Shown: positions 45,719 through 55,375 of the stretch, piece by piece | Numbering within the stretch: the first letter of the stretch is position 1 | Layout of the letters: every line of letters begins with the position of its first letter | Assembly: GCA_017853885.1 (NCBI GenBank) | Contig: JAFMIR010000005.1 | Location: 62,001-126,000 of the forward strand | Direction of reading: 5' to 3' | From: Prosthecobacter sp. | GTDB lineage: Bacteria; Verrucomicrobiota; Verrucomicrobiia; Verrucomicrobiales; Verrucomicrobiaceae | DNA length: 64,000 bases | The notes under the pieces: generated by a model | What the model saw: only the letters and a program-made list of their open reading frames with translations | The model's database searches: none | Told to the model about the DNA's origin: nothing | Translations under genes and position numbers: made by a program

Positions 45719-47305
45719 ATGAAACTGCTCGTCTGCCTGTGTTCGTCCTTCGTCTTTCTCCATTCGTCCTTTTCGGCGCAGCCGAACGTCCTCTTCATCT
45801 ACGCGGATGACTGGGGCTTTGGCGATCTCGCCTGCCACGGGCATCCACATTTGAAGACGCCCAACCTCGACCGTCTCGCGCGTGAGGGCACGGACTTTCA
45901 TCAGTTCACCGTTTGCAATCCCGTTTGCTCGCCCAGCCGCGCCGCCATCGTTACCGGCCAATATCCTGCGAGGCACGGTGTGCACCAGCACTTCGCCGGT
46001 CATCCGGAGAATGTGGCGCGTGGCATGCCTGACTGGCTCGATCCGAAGGCACCACTGCTCCCTCGTGTGCTGCACGAGGCCGGCTACGCCACCGCACACT
46101 ACGGTAAATGGCATCTCAGCGGCCAAGGCGGCGAAATCGAGGCTCCGTTGCCTGCGGCGTATGGCTACGACGATGCGGCTGTCTGGACCGGACCGGGGCG
46201 CAGTGTGTTTGAAGGCACCAACGTGGAAAAAATGGCTGGCAGTGCGCATGACAAGGTCGGGGCTTCCTTCCAAACCATCGCCGCCACGGAGCATGCACTG
46301 CATTTCATCCGCGGTGTGAAAGACAAGCCCTTCTACCTCAACCTCTGGCTGCACGAGACGCATCACCTCGTCTCCGCCACGGACGAGGATAAAAAGGAGT
46401 ATCCTGACACCGCCGAGCCTCAGCGCACCTACTACGCTGCTGTGACTCGTGCAGACAGGCAGGTCGGCCGCTTGCTCGCACTGCTCGATGAGCTCAAGCT
46501 CGCTGATAACACCATCGTATTCTTCTCCAGCGACAACGGACCTGAAAACTCGCAGCCACGCCCCTCGGACAAGCTATACCACAGCGTCGGTAGTACCGGC
46601 GGCCTGCGCGGGCAGAAACGTAGCCTTTACCTCGGCGGCGTGAACGTGCCTTTCATCGTGCGCTGGCCCCGTGTGGTGCCCGCAGGCCGCGTGGATAAAA
46701 CAAGCGTGCTCGCCGGTGTCGATGTGATGCCTACACTTCTCGCCGCGCTCGATGTAAAGGCTCCTGCCGGCTATCAAAGCGATGGTGTGAACATCCTCGC
46801 CGCGCTCAAAGGCCAGCCATTCGCACGCCAGGCACCTGTTTTCTGGGAATGGCGTGGTCCGCATGCTCACGAGGCCGATTGGCCCACTCACTCCATCCGT
46901 GATGGTGACCACGTTTTGATCCACAACGAAGACTTCACCCGCATGGAGCTCTACAACGTCATCACCGACCGCGCCCAGCAGCACGACATCGCTCCACAAA
47001 ACCCCGAACTCGTTGCCACGCTCAAAGCAAAGCTCGATGCCTGGCGCAAAACGTTGCCCATGCCTTTTGTGCAGTCCGGTAGACGCGCCGCGGACGTCAA
47101 AGCGACATCCGCGGCCCGAAAAGCCCCAACCGTGGACCGATCTGCCGCCTACAAACGCTGGGACAAAAACACCGATGGCATCCTCACCCTCGAAGAATAC
47201 ACCAACGGCCTCGCAAAGAAGGATGACGCACCGAAACGCTTCAAAGCCTTCGACAAGGACAACGATGGCAAACTGACCCGCGAGGAGTTTATCGGAGCCA
47301 AATGA
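45719..47305 (+). CDS. Sulfatase (arylsulfatase family) with C-terminal EF-hands
   Basis: 528 residues with a signal peptide. The N-terminal metal site is NVLFIYADDWGFGDLAC and the formylglycine motif is CSPSRAAIVTG; HYGKWHL and FSSDNGPE complete the active site. After the catalytic domain (to about residue 450) two calcium-binding EF-hands are seen, DKNTDGILTLEE and DKDNDGKLTREE. It hydrolyses sulfate esters, probably of algal or host polysaccharides. The cysteine must be matured by a formylglycine-generating enzyme, which is not in the window. Confidence 0.93.
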   Translation: MKLLVCLCSSFVFLHSSFSAQPNVLFIYADDWGFGDLACHGHPHLKTPNLDRLAREGTDFHQFTVCNPVCSPSRAAIVTGQYPARHGVHQHFAGHPENVARGMPDWLDPKAPLLPRVLHEAGYATAHYGKWHLSGQGGEIEAPLPAAYGYDDAAVWTGPGRSVFEGTNVEKMAGSAHDKVGASFQTIAATEHALHFIRGVKDKPFYLNLWLHETHHLVSATDEDKKEYPDTAEPQRTYYAAVTRADRQVGRLLALLDELKLADNTIVFFSSDNGPENSQPRPSDKLYHSVGSTGGLRGQKRSLYLGGVNVPFIVRWPRVVPAGRVDKTSVLAGVDVMPTLLAALDVKAPAGYQSDGVNILAALKGQPFARQAPVFWEWRGPHAHEADWPTHSIRDGDHVLIHNEDFTRMELYNVITDRAQQHDIAPQNPELVATLKAKLDAWRKTLPMPFVQSGRRAADVKATSAARKAPTVDRSAAYKRWDKNTDGILTLEEYTNGLAKKDDAPKRFKAFDKDNDGKLTREEFIGAK

Positions 47306-47563
47306 GCCTACAAAGTCTCCAGGAAACCCAGCCCTCGAAAGCCTGGGGGATTCTTCATCGCAAACGAGGAAGTGCCAGAGTGGTTCATCCAAGAAGTGAA
47401 TGCGGAAGCAGGTGGAATTCGTTTTCAAGCCGGAGGCACGCCTCGCATCTCAGGCATTGGCCAAAACCCAGAATCTTCGAGCTTCGCCTGCAAAGCACAA
47501 AGACAGCGAACGACATCTAAACGGCTGCGGCCAAAGTGACTGCGAGCAGGAAAAGCAACGCTC

Positions 47564-48175
47564 TCATGGCTTGGCGAGCCCTTCGGGCAGTTGGGCGAGG
47601 CGCTCAAGCTCCGTGACCTCGTGGAAGAACCACGGCTTGCCGTCCTTGAGCTTGAAGATGATCGTCTTGCCTGCGTATTTGAGTCCGTCGTGCTCCTTCC
47701 AGTCGTTGAAGCGGTAGAAATCGGAGCGCCAGTCGAGGCGGTGCAGAAGGTTCGTTTTCTTGTCGAAGTAGAACTTCATCGCTGGCTCGACGCTGCTGCT
47801 GACTTGGAGGCCAAAGCAGGTTTTGCCTTCGTCTGCGAGCTCGGGGATGACCTCGATCTTTGATTTGGGATCGACAAGCAGATCGAGCGACCAGGCGCGA
47901 ACATCATCCTTGGCAGGTTCGGCTCCGCGTTCCTTTTTATTGATCCACCACTTGTCAGGCTGGGAGAGGATGGATTCGCGGGTGGAGCGCTTTTTACCCT
48001 CCGCAGGCTCGGGTGTGCCGCCGAAGTGGAAGATCTCCCGGATGCGGAAAATCTTGAGCAGCTTGTCCTTCCCGCCGACGGCAGAAAGGGCTTTGTCCAC
48101 GAGAGGTTGTGAATCTGCGGTTTGAGCGAAAACCGCGCTGACGAAGAGAAATGGAAGAATGAGAAGGCGGCGCAT
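47564..48175 (-). CDS. Exported hypothetical protein
   Basis: 203 residues with a signal peptide (ending VFA-Q). The mature part runs from DKALSAVGGKDKLLKIFRIRE through FYFDKKTNLLHRLDW to a C-terminal VTELERLAQLPEGL. The strand-rich arrangement recalls outer-membrane lipoprotein sorting-like (LolA/LolB-type) folds, but I cannot claim that. No catalytic motif. Separate from neighbours; a roughly 260-base gap precedes it. Confidence 0.7.
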   Translation of the reverse strand: MRRLLILPFLFVSAVFAQTADSQPLVDKALSAVGGKDKLLKIFRIREIFHFGGTPEPAEGKKRSTRESILSQPDKWWINKKERGAEPAKDDVRAWSLDLLVDPKSKIEVIPELADEGKTCFGLQVSSSVEPAMKFYFDKKTNLLHRLDWRSDFYRFNDWKEHDGLKYAGKTIIFKLKDGKPWFFHEVTELERLAQLPEGLAKP

Positions 48176-48259
48176 GGATAGGTGATTGCAGAACGCACTG
48201 CATGCGTTGCTTCTTCCCATGCTGTTGCCTTGGGCGATCTGTCAGCTGTGCCGGTTCTG

Positions 48260-50002
48260 TTAAAAAATATCCGGCTCAGGCACTGCGGGACCGTGCTGGA
48301 GGAAATCGAAGTCAGCACCTTGATCCGCTTGCGTCACGTGTTCCACATAAAGCTTCGCGTAGCCGCGCTGGTAGCGTTGGGGCGCGGGTTTCCAGGCAGT
48401 ACGGCGTTTTTCGAGCTCTTCGTCGCTAACGTAAAGGTGTAGTTTACGGTTCGGCACGTCGAGTTCGATGAGGTCGCCATTTTTGACGAGCGCAAGCGGG
48501 CCGCCGATCGCACTTTCCGGTGCAATGTGCAGCACGCATGCGCCATAGCTGGTGCCGCTCATGCGGCTATCGCTCAGACGCACCATGTCGCGGATGCCTA
48601 GCATGATGAGCTTCTTCGGAATGGGGAGCTGGCCCCACTCTGGCATGCCTGGGGCGCCAACAGGTCCAGCATTCCTGAGGATGAGCACGGTATCTTTTGT
48701 CACGTCGAGATTCATGTCCTCGACGGCCGCCTTCATCTCGGGATAGCTGTCAAAGACGAGTGCAGGTCCTTTGTGCGTGCAGAGCTCTTTTGTGGCGGCG
48801 GCGTGTTTGATGACAGCGCCATTCGGGCAAAGATTGCCACGCAGGATGGCAGTGCCACCGTCGGGCTGGAGCGGATTCTTGGGGGTGCGGATGACATCTT
48901 CGTTATGAATGATCGCATGGGCGATGTTTTCGCCGAGCGTCTTGCCGGTGATCGTGGCCACATCGGTGTGCAAAAGCTCGCGCATGCCGTTCAGCAGCGC
49001 GGTGAGGCCGCCGGCGAGAAAAAACTCTTCCATCAAATATTTGCCTGCGGGACGCAGATTCGCCAAAAGCGGCACTTTGCGGCTGATCTCATCGAATTTT
49101 TCCAATGGCAATGGAATGCCGAGACGACCGGCCATGGCGATGAGATGCACGATGGCATTCGTGCTGCCACCGAGCGCCATATCGACCGTGATCGCGTTTT
49201 CAAAAGAGTGCTCGGTGACAATGCCGGACGGTTTGCGGTCCAGCCACACGTTCTCGACGATCTGACGGCCCGCCGCGGCGGCCATCCGAGTGTGTGCACT
49301 GTCCACGGCGGGAATTGACGATGCTCCTGGCATCACGAGGCCGAGTGTCTCCGCCAGTGCGGTCAGCGTGCTTGCGGTGCCCATCGTCATGCAGTGGCCT
49401 GGACTCCTCGCGATGCCGTCCTCAATCTCGCACCACTCACCCCAACTCAGGTTGCCGGCACGTTTCTCGTCCCAGTATTTCCACACGTCGCTGCCGCTGC
49501 CAAGCGTGTCCCCACGCCAGTTGCCCTTCATCATCGGGCCGCATGGCATGTAGATGACCGGAATGTCCATGCTGAAGGCTCCCATCAGAAGCCCTGGAGT
49601 GGACTTGTCGCAGCCGCCGAGCAAGACGGCACCGTCAAGAGGGTTTGCACGCAGTACTTCCTCGGTCTCCATGGCGAGGAAATTTCGATGAAACATCGCC
49701 GTTGGTTTCGTGAGCATTTCACCGACGGACATAACCGGAACCTCCATCGGATGACCGCCTGCTTGAAGCACACCGCGCTTCACCGCCTCGGCAGTTAAGC
49801 GCAGGTGCATATGACAGGAATTTAGATCGCTCCAAGTGTTGAGAATGCCGATGATCGGTTTGCCCACATAGTCTTCTGAGCCCCAACCGGCCTGTTTCGC
49901 GCGTGAACGGTGACCAAAAGAGCGCAGCTCATCACGGCCATACCAGCGCCAAGAGCGGAGTTGTTCAGGGGATTTGAGGACGGGAGCGGGGGTAGAAGAC
50001 AT
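48260..50002 (-). CDS. IlvD/Edd-family dehydratase, sugar-acid type
   Basis: 580 residues. The iron-sulfur cysteines are in WSDLNSCHMHL, LLGGCDKSTPG and SPGHCMTMGTAST, and the late SRMSGTSYGACVLH is the active-site serine region. The N-terminus LRSWRWYGRDELRSFGHRSRA is typical of L-arabinonate/xylonate dehydratases rather than branched-chain IlvD. It likely converts a sugar acid to a 2-keto-3-deoxy sugar acid. The divergent LysR gene is its probable regulator. Confidence 0.9.
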   Translation of the reverse strand: MSSTPAPVLKSPEQLRSWRWYGRDELRSFGHRSRAKQAGWGSEDYVGKPIIGILNTWSDLNSCHMHLRLTAEAVKRGVLQAGGHPMEVPVMSVGEMLTKPTAMFHRNFLAMETEEVLRANPLDGAVLLGGCDKSTPGLLMGAFSMDIPVIYMPCGPMMKGNWRGDTLGSGSDVWKYWDEKRAGNLSWGEWCEIEDGIARSPGHCMTMGTASTLTALAETLGLVMPGASSIPAVDSAHTRMAAAAGRQIVENVWLDRKPSGIVTEHSFENAITVDMALGGSTNAIVHLIAMAGRLGIPLPLEKFDEISRKVPLLANLRPAGKYLMEEFFLAGGLTALLNGMRELLHTDVATITGKTLGENIAHAIIHNEDVIRTPKNPLQPDGGTAILRGNLCPNGAVIKHAAATKELCTHKGPALVFDSYPEMKAAVEDMNLDVTKDTVLILRNAGPVGAPGMPEWGQLPIPKKLIMLGIRDMVRLSDSRMSGTSYGACVLHIAPESAIGGPLALVKNGDLIELDVPNRKLHLYVSDEELEKRRTAWKPAPQRYQRGYAKLYVEHVTQADQGADFDFLQHGPAVPEPDIF

Positions 50003-50124
50003 CGTGTGAGCAGTAACAAGATTCCGCTATTCTGCATCGGAGAAGTATGAAGGATTTTCAGTCAAGCGGACAATGGATGATTAAGTGCATGCCACGGTCC
50101 ATCCGATTTGCTAAAAGCAAAAGC

Positions 50125-51018
50125 ATGTCCTTCCTCAACTACCATCATCTCCGCTACTTCCGTGCCATTGCCCATGAGGGCAGTCTGACAAAAGCAGCGC
50201 GAAATCTGAAGCTCTCGCAGTCCGCGCTTAGTGTACAGCTCCGTAGCCTCGAGGAAAGCCTAGGACAGGCGTTGTTCGATCGGAAGCACAAAGCGCTGGA
50301 GCTTACAGAGGCTGGGCGAATCGCCTTGGAGTATGCGGATTCGATCTTCCGCAGTGGCGAGGAACTCACGGATCTGCTGCAGAACCGCGCCAGTCGCAGC
50401 CGCAGTTTCCTCCGGGTGGGAGCCGCCTCCAATCTTTCCCGCAACTTCCAAATGAGTTTTCTGCGTCCACTCGTCCTGCGCGAGGACGTTGAGTTGATTA
50501 TCCATTCTGGCACGCTGCGTGAGCTTCTGGTGCGGCTGCAGTCTCATACGTTGGACGTGGTATTATCTAATACACCCGTTCGTCGTGATGCGGAAACCGG
50601 CTGGCACAGCCACCTGCTTGACGAGCAATCCGTAAGCCTCGTTGGGCGCCGCACGCGTGGCATGAAGTCTTTTCGTTTCCCCGAAGATCTACGCGGCACG
50701 CCCATCGTGTTACCGAGTCTCGAAAGTAGCCTGCGAGCAGCATTCGACATGCTAATGGACCAAGTTGGCATTCGTCCCATAATTGCTGCTGAGATCGATG
50801 ACATGGCGATGCTCCGCCTCATGGCACGTGAAACAAATGGTGTCACTCTCGTGCCTCCCGTGGTGGTGAAGGAAGAGTTGGAAAACGGCACTCTTGTGGA
50901 ACGCCATCGCTTTCCGCAGATCAAAGAAACTTTTTACGCCATCACACCCAGTCGCCGCTTCCCCAATGCCATCCTGCGGGATCTAATGATCCCAAGCGTG
51001 CTAAAAAAAAGAGGATGA
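50125..51018 (+). CDS. LysR-family transcription regulator, NhaR-like
   Basis: 297 residues. The winged helix is LNYHHLRYFRAIAHEGSLTKA followed by LSQSALSVQLRSLEESLGQ and LFDRKHKALELTEAG. The LNYHHL start and domain layout resemble NhaR-like LysR proteins. ATG at 50125 is chosen since the earlier residues are not part of the fold. Divergent from the sugar-acid dehydratase with 120 bases between, which suggests it controls that gene. Confidence 0.9.
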   Translation: MSFLNYHHLRYFRAIAHEGSLTKAARNLKLSQSALSVQLRSLEESLGQALFDRKHKALELTEAGRIALEYADSIFRSGEELTDLLQNRASRSRSFLRVGAASNLSRNFQMSFLRPLVLREDVELIIHSGTLRELLVRLQSHTLDVVLSNTPVRRDAETGWHSHLLDEQSVSLVGRRTRGMKSFRFPEDLRGTPIVLPSLESSLRAAFDMLMDQVGIRPIIAAEIDDMAMLRLMARETNGVTLVPPVVVKEELENGTLVERHRFPQIKETFYAITPSRRFPNAILRDLMIPSVLKKRG

Positions 51019-51308
51019 TACTTCGAGATGGATGGTTCAAATCGAATGGGAAAGTGATCATCTTCGAGCACTTCGTTGGCGCGAAACAGGGCCATGCAAG
51101 TATCCAATATTTGGCCATTCTTGCCAAGCTGTCGCTTGATTTCCAAGATGTGCCTTCCGTCTGTCGTGCAGCCCTGCTGGCATGCGCAATCAATTTGGCC
51201 ACTGCTTTATCGGATGCATCGACACTGGCTAAATCGATCTCGCGTTGGTGGATGGCTTCGACTAATCTTCCCATCTGACGTTTTGAAGCTTTGCTTGATT
51301 GAACCCGC

Positions 51309-52166
51309 ATGCATGATCCAACTCTGCCCATACGAGCTGCCACGGAAACGGTCATGGCTTACGGCATCGTGCCAGACCGTTGTGAAATTCTGCAGAACAG
51401 CAGCACACTCGTGGTGAGACTCACACAGACCCTTGTGGCCCGTGTCGTGCAGGATCGAGATGGTCCGAGGCAGGGCACTGCATGGTTTGCACGTGAAAAT
51501 GCTCTTGCACAGCATCTCACACAGCATGGTGCGCCGGTGATTCCTCTTCATCCCGGACTGCCGCTAGGGCCGCATGAGCATCTGGGGTATCCGCTCAATT
51601 TCTGGGAGTTTGTCAATCGAATCGATGTAGAGCCTGACCCGGTTCAAATCGGCATCACACTGAAAAAGTGCCACGAGGTCATGAAACATTTTCCAGTTTC
51701 GCTGACACCTCTGGCGATCCTTTCAGAAAGCCTGAGCATTCTGCGTGATCGCCAGCTTTTTGCCATGCGAACCCAGCGAATGTTGATCGAGCGCCTACAG
51801 AGCTCTCTCGACGTGCTCGCAAACTGTACACATCAGCCGTTGCATGGAGATGCTCATGTGGGGAACCTCATGAATACGACGCGTGGACTGCTCTGGACAG
51901 ACTGGGAAGACACATTTGCCGGTCCGGTGGAGTGGGATGTAGCCTCGATCATTTGGAATGCCCAGATTCTTGACCATGATCACAAAACGGTGAAGGCGAT
52001 TCGTAATGCTTACGGTTCTTTGAATGAAAGCGTGTTGTCACAATGCTTAGTTGCTCGTGCTGCAGTCATCAGCGCATGGTATCCCATACTCTATCCCAAT
52101 CCTGACAAGGATCGTCAGGAAAAACTCCGACGCCGCATTGAGTGGCTGGAAGATCAGTCGACCTGA
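51309..52166 (+). CDS. Aminoglycoside-phosphotransferase-like kinase
   Basis: 285 residues. The catalytic loop is PLHGDAHVGNLM and the metal-binding aspartate is in LLWTDWEDTFAGP, followed by VEWDVASIIWN, the pattern of the APH/choline-kinase group. N-lobe strands are visible with VARVVQDRD. Such proteins phosphorylate small molecules; the substrate is unknown and antibiotic resistance should not be assumed. Adjacent, convergent CBS protein ends four bases away. Confidence 0.85.
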   Translation: MHDPTLPIRAATETVMAYGIVPDRCEILQNSSTLVVRLTQTLVARVVQDRDGPRQGTAWFARENALAQHLTQHGAPVIPLHPGLPLGPHEHLGYPLNFWEFVNRIDVEPDPVQIGITLKKCHEVMKHFPVSLTPLAILSESLSILRDRQLFAMRTQRMLIERLQSSLDVLANCTHQPLHGDAHVGNLMNTTRGLLWTDWEDTFAGPVEWDVASIIWNAQILDHDHKTVKAIRNAYGSLNESVLSQCLVARAAVISAWYPILYPNPDKDRQEKLRRRIEWLEDQST

Positions 52167-52169
52167 GGA

Positions 52170-52589
52170 TTAGAACTGGTCCACAAGGTAGCGGATGAGA
52201 TCCGTCGAAGTCACGATGCCGACCAGTTTGCCGCCGTTTACAATAGGAAGAGAATGAAAATGGCTCTTGGCGAGGATTTCGGCTGCTTCACGTACGGTTC
52301 CGCTTTCAGCAAGAGTCACCGGGTCTTTTTTCATCACCTGCTCCAAGGTAAGTGTGTGGTCGAGGGTAGCGTCTTCAGCCCGTGCATCGGTTCCAAAAGT
52401 GTCTGCGAAGCTCACGCGAAGAATGTCGCTCCATGTGATGATGCCGATCAGTTGATCTCCATTGACCACGGGAATGTGATGCACGCCGTGTTGGCGTGCG
52501 AGGGTGCGCACCTTGGAGATCGGGTCGCCGTGATGCACAGTGACGACATTACGTGACATGAGGTGGGAGATGGGATCGTTACGTTTCAT
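52170..52589 (-). CDS. Tandem CBS-domain protein
   Basis: 139 residues made of two CBS domains: residues 9-65 (VVTVHHGDPISKVRTLA, IGIITWSDILR) and 80-139 (DPVTLAESGTVREAAEILA, LVGIVTSTDLIRYL). They usually bind adenosine ligands and sense energy or redox state. No catalytic domain is attached. The ATG at 52589 begins the first domain. Confidence 0.9.
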   Translation of the reverse strand: MKRNDPISHLMSRNVVTVHHGDPISKVRTLARQHGVHHIPVVNGDQLIGIITWSDILRVSFADTFGTDARAEDATLDHTLTLEQVMKKDPVTLAESGTVREAAEILAKSHFHSLPIVNGGKLVGIVTSTDLIRYLVDQF

Positions 52590-52678
52590 GCGACAGGTTC
52601 GGTATGTGGCGGCATCCTGCTGAGGCTTTGCCTTGCTGCTCCACCTGTCTTGGGAATGCATGAGTGCATGTTGCGCTC

Positions 52679-53131
52679 TTACTCGCGAGCCCTCGAATCG
52701 ATCACAATCGTCACAGGACCATCGTTGATGAGAGAGACCTTCATGTCCGCACCAAAAATACCGCGTTGCACAGGCTTGCCAGTGTCCATTTCTAGCGCGT
52801 GAATGAACTGCTCGTAAAGAGGCATGGCCTGCTCTGGTCGTGCGGCGCGGATGAAGCTGGGGCGGTTGCCTTTTTTCGTGCTCCCATGCAGTGTGAATTG
52901 GCTGACAACGAGCAAGCCTCCCGCGATGTCCTTTAGGCTCAGGTTCATCTTACCTTCGGTATCACTGAAGAGGCGCATCTGGGTAACTTTGGGAACCAGC
53001 CAACGAATGTCTTCCACAGAGTCGGTATTCTCAATACCGCAGAGAATCATAAGACCAATGCCGATGCTGCCTGTGGCGATGCCATCGACGGTCACAGAGG
53101 CCTTGGAGACGCGTTGGATGACAAGGCGCAT
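52679..53131 (-). CDS. dtd: D-aminoacyl-tRNA deacylase
   Basis: 150 residues. The active-site motifs are [17 protein letters not shown] and [12 protein letters not shown] with the Gly-cis-Pro pair. Removes D-amino acids (and glycine) from mischarged t[16 protein letters not shown] is the usual N-terminus. Eight bases lie between its start and the next gene's stop, so it forms a unit with the SLOG-like gene. Confidence 0.96.
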   Translation of the reverse strand: MRLVIQRVSKASVTVDGIATGSIGIGLMILCGIENTDSVEDIRWLVPKVTQMRLFSDTEGKMNLSLKDIAGGLLVVSQFTLHGSTKKGNRPSFIRAARPEQAMPLYEQFIHALEMDTGKPVQRGIFGADMKVSLINDGPVTIVIDSRARE

Positions 53132-53139
53132 GTGGGAGC

Positions 53140-53619
53140 TCAGTCCGGGCGTCGGTCAAAGGTCGATTTAACGCGGTCGAGCGTCATCGTGGCCCAGTTG
53201 CCCACGCCTGGTTCGTCCGCCTCGGTGGAGCCCGTGACGTGCAGGCGGCGGATGTAGTATTTATCTAGAAACTCGATGACGCGTTCCGAGGCACCCAAAA
53301 CAGCACGGTGGATATGCAGAACGGGTTTTTTCTGTTTCTTCGCATAGGTAGAGGCCTTCATGGCGGGGCCGGTGGCCTTCGGTCCGATCGTGAAAACAAG
53401 GGTAGCCTCTGAGTCGCGCACATTCGATTCCACACTCTCGAGAATGGCGGGCCCAGCGGTTTCCTTGAGGCGATACTTCGGATCCAAGGGATCCGTGCCG
53501 GTAAGTGTGCCCTGTGGGCACCAGCCTCCGTGGGGAAGGTTGTTGGTGATGGCCCAGTCGAGCACGGCGCGGTCCACACCGACTTGGGAGCTGGTAATGA
53601 GAGAGATCTTGAAGGGCAT
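53140..53619 (-). CDS. SLOG/YpsA-like putative molybdenum carrier-type protein
   Basis: 159 residues. The segment [17 protein letters not shown] carries the nucleotide-binding Gln-x-Gly-x-Asp of this Rossmann-like group, and [17 protein letters not shown] and [10 protein letters not shown] follow as in the putative molybdenum carrier (cpYpsA) family. It probably binds a nucleotide or a related ligand. Upstream of dtd on the same strand; divergent from hom. Confidence 0.8.
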   Translation of the reverse strand: MPFKISLITSSQVGVDRAVLDWAITNNLPHGGWCPQGTLTGTDPLDPKYRLKETAGPAILESVESNVRDSEATLVFTIGPKATGPAMKASTYAKKQKKPVLHIHRAVLGASERVIEFLDKYYIRRLHVTGSTEADEPGVGNWATMTLDRVKSTFDRRPD

Positions 53620-53769
53620 GGTGTTGTCAAAGAAGCAGAAAAAGTTAGGGATGGCAGCAGAAAGTGCAGGGAGGGGCAGGGAATTTCGAGGTATGCCTTC
53701 GCAGTTGCGCTTTGGAAGGGCCTCCGCCATTGCTTGCGCCCGTTTGCCTAACCCCAACCTGCCCCTGTC

Positions 53770-55089
53770 ATGACTTCGTCCAGCTCTCCCCGCGTCATCC
53801 AAGTCGGCCTCGCCGGTTTCGGAAATGTCGGTGCGGGCGTTTACAAGAATTTGGAGAAAAACCGTGCCCTAATCACCCAGCGGACTGGGGCGGACATCCG
53901 AGTGGCGAGAATCGCTGTGCGGGATTTGACGCGTAAACGCGATGTGGCAGTGCCGACGGCGCTTTTGACGACACGTTGGCAGGAGCTGGTGGATGACGCC
54001 TCCATTCCGGTGATCGTGGAGTTGATCGGCGGGACGACCACAGCTTACGAAATGGTCTGCGCAGCCCTGCGAGCCAAAAAAATCGTCGTCACTGGCAACA
54101 AGGCACTCCTTGCGGAGCGTGGCCAGGAGCTTTTTGCCCTTGCTGAGCAGTGCGGCGTGCCAATTTACTTCGAGGCGGCTGTGGCCGGTGGCATTCCCAT
54201 TATTCAGGTGCTGCAGGAAGGCTTGGTGGGGAACCACATCCGTTCCATTCACGGTATCATCAACGGCACCTGCAATTACATTCTCACCCGCATGAGCCAA
54301 GCGGGACTCAGTTATGAGGATGCGCTGCAGGAGGCTCAGCAAAAGGGTTTTGCCGAGGCGGATCCATATCTCGATGTGAGTGGCTGGGACGCGGCGCACA
54401 AAGCAATCATTCTGGCGAGCCTAAGCTACGGTTTTTGGATTCCACCGGAAAAAATCTGCGTCGAAGGGGTGGATCGCGTGAGCATCACGGATTTCAAGTT
54501 TGCCGAGCGCCTTGGCTACACGATCAAACTGCTCTCGGTCATTCGGGCTGATGAAAATGGTCTTGTTGAGGTGCGCACGCAGCCCACGCTCGTCCCGCTC
54601 AGCCATGTTCTCGCTAGCGTGAGCGGCAGCTTCAACGCCGTGTTGGTGAATGGTGACATCGTGGGTGAAACCCTTTTTTACGGACGCGGCGCAGGTCAGG
54701 ACCCTACGAGCAGCAGTGTCATTAGCGACCTCTGCGAGGCTGCTGCCGTGCTTATGCATGGCGCACGCCACAGCGGCTTCGTGCCGCACGGCCTCTACGG
54801 CAGGTCCAAACCTGTCGATGACACGGTTTCACATCACTACCTGCGTCTTACGGTCAATGATGTACCCGGCGTGCTCGCACAAGTGGCCACCGAGCTTGGT
54901 CAGCGTGGCATCGGCATCTCCAGCGTGCTGCAGCCCGAAGACCTCGAATCCACCACGGGCGAGACTTCTCTGGTTCTCATGGTCCACGACGCGCGCGTTG
55001 GCGATATGAAGCAGGCCCTTGCAGCTCTTCGCAGCCTTTCTTGTGTCTGCGGTGAGCCGACATGGATGCGCGTGGAAACGCTGCAATAG
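53770..55089 (+). CDS. hom: Homoserine dehydrogenase
   Basis: 439 residues. NAD(P) motif GLAGFGNVGAGVY, lysine in VTGNKALLAE, catalytic segment AAVAGGIPIIQVL and GIINGTCNYILTRM, and EADPYLDVSGWDAAHK are all standard. A C-terminal ACT domain (RLTVNDVPGVLAQVATEL) mediates feedback control, likely by threonine. It makes homoserine for methionine and threonine synthesis. No thrB or thrC nearby. Confidence 0.97.
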   Translation: MTSSSSPRVIQVGLAGFGNVGAGVYKNLEKNRALITQRTGADIRVARIAVRDLTRKRDVAVPTALLTTRWQELVDDASIPVIVELIGGTTTAYEMVCAALRAKKIVVTGNKALLAERGQELFALAEQCGVPIYFEAAVAGGIPIIQVLQEGLVGNHIRSIHGIINGTCNYILTRMSQAGLSYEDALQEAQQKGFAEADPYLDVSGWDAAHKAIILASLSYGFWIPPEKICVEGVDRVSITDFKFAERLGYTIKLLSVIRADENGLVEVRTQPTLVPLSHVLASVSGSFNAVLVNGDIVGETLFYGRGAGQDPTSSSVISDLCEAAAVLMHGARHSGFVPHGLYGRSKPVDDTVSHHYLRLTVNDVPGVLAQVATELGQRGIGISSVLQPEDLESTTGETSLVLMVHDARVGDMKQALAALRSLSCVCGEPTWMRVETLQ

Positions 55090-55375
55090 CGGGTGTCTCT
55101 TCACGCAAGTCGGGACGTCTTATGCGGCGTAGTAGGGCTGAGTCAAACTCTGCCCCAAGTGCCACGAGGAGTTCATGCTTCGCCTCGCCCAAACCAAAGA
55201 GCAGTAGCCTCTGATGGTAGATGGGCTTGAGATTCACTGCAGTGGTTGCGTGCGAAACGCTGCGCCGGTAGACGGGGCATGTCGACCACACGACGTGAAT
55301 CGAGGCTCTCTGCTCGAGCACGTGCAAGTCTTGAGTTCGTCTTCTGGAGTGATGAAGAGCTGGCTAAGCGTGCCG

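Noticed and set aside
47302..47520. Frame after the sulfatase stop
   Set aside because: Odd composition, no motif and no conserved context; treated as non-coding.
51309..52166. Calling the APH-like protein an antibiotic resistance gene
   Set aside because: Only the kinase fold is evident; no resistance-specific residues or mobile context.
54977..55327. Minus-strand frame in the gap after hom
   Set aside because: Partly antisense to the hom end and without any motif; the gap (55090-55375) is left unassigned.
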